A stretch of DNA of 15,922 nucleotides from Chloroflexota bacterium (lineage in GTDB: Bacteria; Chloroflexota; Dehalococcoidia; DSTF01; JACRBR01): the NCBI GenBank assembly GCA_021813085.1, contig JAKAMA010000009.1, positions 1 through 15,922 on the forward strand, in the 5' to 3' direction. The notes under the pieces are model-generated. The model was not told the DNA's origin, did no database searches, and saw nothing but the letters and a program-made list of their open reading frames with translations. Positions within the stretch are counted from its first letter, which is position 1. Every line of letters starts with the position of its first letter. Shown here piece by piece: positions 14,824-15,922 of the stretch. The translations under genes and the position numbers were made by a program.

Positions 14824-14851
14824 TGTTAACCTATAGGTGAACTACTGTCAA
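14823..14851 (-). promoter_or_regulatory. Promoter of the XRE-pyrE operon
   Basis: On the minus strand, a perfect TTGACA (14851-14846) is followed after 17 nt by TAACAA (14828-14823), or after 18 nt by AACAAT. Transcription would begin near 14815, leaving a leader of about 75 nt before the XRE start codon. Confidence 0.55.
14825..14842. promoter_or_regulatory. Palindromic operator in the XRE-pyrE promoter
   Basis: An 18-bp near-perfect palindrome with core ACCTATAGGT flanked by GTT and AAC; 8 of 9 base pairs match, the exception being A14828/G14839. It fills the spacer between the -35 and -10 boxes, the usual place for an autorepressor. That the XRE protein binds it is an inference from position. 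Confidence 0.65.
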
Positions 14852-14889
14852 GCTCACTCGCTCGCTGCCAGCCTCGCCCCACGCGACTC

Positions 14890-15108
14890 CTATCCTGCCT
14901 GGGCGCGGCGGCCGTGCTCGCGCGCGAGGCGGTCGAAGGCCGCCCACTCGAGCACGAAGCCGTGGCGCTTATGTGCGGGCGTCCACAGCAGCGCGCCCTT
15001 GCTGATCCCGAGCGTGCCGAGTAGATCGCCGTCCTCGCGCACCGCGATCTCGATGTCGCTGTTGCCCACCCGGCGCTCGGGGATCCGGAACGTCACGTTG
15101 TGCGCCAT
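14890..15108 (-). CDS. Small conserved protein of unknown function, 72 aa
   Basis: The product resembles small proteins common in Actinobacteriota and related groups that read IP.R..G..D.E..VR.DG..LGTL..S.G...W, then end in a helix. Here: VTFRIPERRVGNSDIEIAV at 5-23, REDGDLLGTLGISKGALLWTP at 24-44 (split at GTLG), and HGFVLEWAAFDRLAREHG at 48-65. It is predicted as a small beta sheet followed by a C-terminal helix, soluble, function unknown. The ATG at 15108 has GGAG 6 nt upstream. An open frame extends to 15162, but the extra residues are low-complexity. It starts 53 nt after ruvB on the same strand and could share its transcript. Confidence 0.85.
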   Translation of the reverse strand: MAHNVTFRIPERRVGNSDIEIAVREDGDLLGTLGISKGALLWTPAHKRHGFVLEWAAFDRLAREHGRRAQAG

Positions 15109-15161
15109 GGCTGCTCCCTCCCGTCGTGGCCGCGCCGGCCGTACGGCCCGTCCGGGCGGCA

Positions 15162-15922
15162 CTACTCCCAGAGTGCTCGCTGCGGGGCGGGGGCGGCGGC
15201 CCGGGGCTCGATGCCGAGGTGTTCGTACGCGCGGCGGGTCGCCTGGCGGCCGCGCGGCGTGCGCTGGATGAAGCCGAGCTGCAAGAGATACGGCTCGTAC
15301 ACGTCCATGATCGTGTCGGCGTCCTCGGAGATCGACGCCGCGATCGTCTCCAGCCCGACGGGCCCGCCCTCGAACTTCTCGATGATCGTGCGGAGGACAC
15401 GCTCGTCCACGTGATCGAGCCCCAGCTCGTCGATCTCGAGCCGCGCGAGCGCGTCGGCGGCGACGGCGGCGGTGATGGAGCCGTCGGCCTTCACCTGCGC
15501 GTAATCGCGCACCCGGCGCAGGAGCCGGTTGGCGACGCGCGGCGTCCCCCGCGCGCGCCGCGCGATCGCCGTTGTGCCGCCGGCGTCGACAGGCACACCG
15601 AGGATCGACGCGGAACGGCGGATGATCTGCGAGAGGGCATCGACGTCGTGGAAGTCGAGCCGGTAGACGCCGCCGAAGCGGTCGCGGAGCGGCGGAGACA
15701 TCATCGCGTAGCGCGTCGTCGCGCCGATCAGCGTGAACGGCTTGATGGCGAGGCGGATCGAGCGCGCGCCGGGCCCCTTGCCGGTCACCCAGTCGATCGC
15801 CGACTCCTCGAGCGCGGGGTAGAGGAACTCCTCGACGATGCGGGACAGGCGGTGGATCTCGTCGATGAACAGCACGTCGCCGGGCTGGAGGCTGGTCAGG
15901 ACCGCCGCCAGGTCACCGATGC
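15162..15922 (-). CDS. ruvB: Holliday junction branch migration ATPase RuvB (5' end cut by window edge)
   Basis: RuvB is the hexameric AAA+ motor that, with RuvA, drives branch migration of Holliday junctions. The C-terminal 252 residues are present; the Walker A region lies beyond the window. Visible are [10 protein letters not shown] and Walker [11 protein letters not shown] near the start. Next come [20 protein letters not shown], sensor 1 [21 protein letters not shown] (split at TTR) with the arginine finger in LRDRFG, and sensor 2 [20 protein letters not shown] (split at VAN). The winged-helix end has [35 protein letters not shown] and the final helix. The frame is intact to a TAG stop. 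The extension after the RuvB core, [10 protein letters not shown], is short. Confidence 0.97.
   Translation of the reverse strand, partial: IGDLAAVLTSLQPGDVLFIDEIHRLSRIVEEFLYPALEESAIDWVTGKGPGARSIRLAIKPFTLIGATTRYAMMSPPLRDRFGGVYRLDFHDVDALSQIIRRSASILGVPVDAGGTTAIARRARGTPRVANRLLRRVRDYAQVKADGSITAAVAADALARLEIDELGLDHVDERVLRTIIEKFEGGPVGLETIAASISEDADTIMDVYEPYLLQLGFIQRTPRGRQATRRAYEHLGIEPRAAAPAPQRALWE

Noticed and set aside
14546..14836. 96-codon plus-strand frame opposite the XRE gene, a possible antisense toxin
   Set aside because: It resembles no toxin family, has no ribosome site, and is fully explained as antisense of the XRE gene and its leader.

Overview
The window is about 15.9 kb of uniformly high-GC bacterial chromosome, densely coded and mostly housekeeping. 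I see no phage, insertion sequence, CRISPR array, rRNA or tRNA. The best guess for the host is a member of the Chloroflexota. This rests on the gene mix (Rex, RuvB, a MurA with Asp in place of the catalytic Cys, a DUF1800/DUF1501 Tat pair, a giant double-FtsX permease) and on the intergenic hairpin repeats. Actinobacteriota is the main alternative, and no marker gene here settles it. MurA and MreB together imply a peptidoglycan wall and probably a rod shape.

Layout from left to right. Minus strand, 1-4824: the redox repressor gene rex (3' end cut by the window edge) with its own operator and promoter; a small conserved protein of unknown function; and a two-gene ABC exporter whose ATPase and 1011-residue permease overlap by 4 nt. 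Positions 4825-5201 hold no gene but carry a heptanucleotide tandem repeat and two related GC-rich hairpin elements. Minus strand, 5202-7614: mreB and, upstream of it, murA. A 26-bp dispersed repeat occurs twice between murA and the next gene. Minus strand, 7821-10612: a two-gene operon of a DUF1800 protein and a DUF1501 protein, both with twin-arginine signals.

Plus strand, 10761-11657: a compact GHMP-family sugar kinase. It converges on a family 1 beta-glucosidase (minus, 11788-13149), which is divergent from a small PH-like protein gene (plus, 13315-13680). That gene converges, with a 14-nt gap, on pyrE (minus, 13695-14339). pyrE overlaps by 4 nt an XRE-type helix-turn-helix gene with a palindromic operator in its promoter. 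The window ends with a 72-residue conserved small protein and the 3' part of ruvB, both minus.

Functional picture: redox-responsive transcription (Rex), wall synthesis and shape (MurA, MreB), export of an unknown substrate (ABC pair), exported proteins (DUF1800/DUF1501), sugar use (GH1, GHMP kinase), pyrimidine synthesis (PyrE) and recombination (RuvB). I found no clearly new multi-gene system. The most distinctive points are the Asp-type MurA, the XRE regulator translationally coupled to a PyrE with an enlarged catalytic loop, the shortened GHMP kinase, unusual residues in the MreB nucleotide pocket, and a dispersed repeat that supplies a stop codon.
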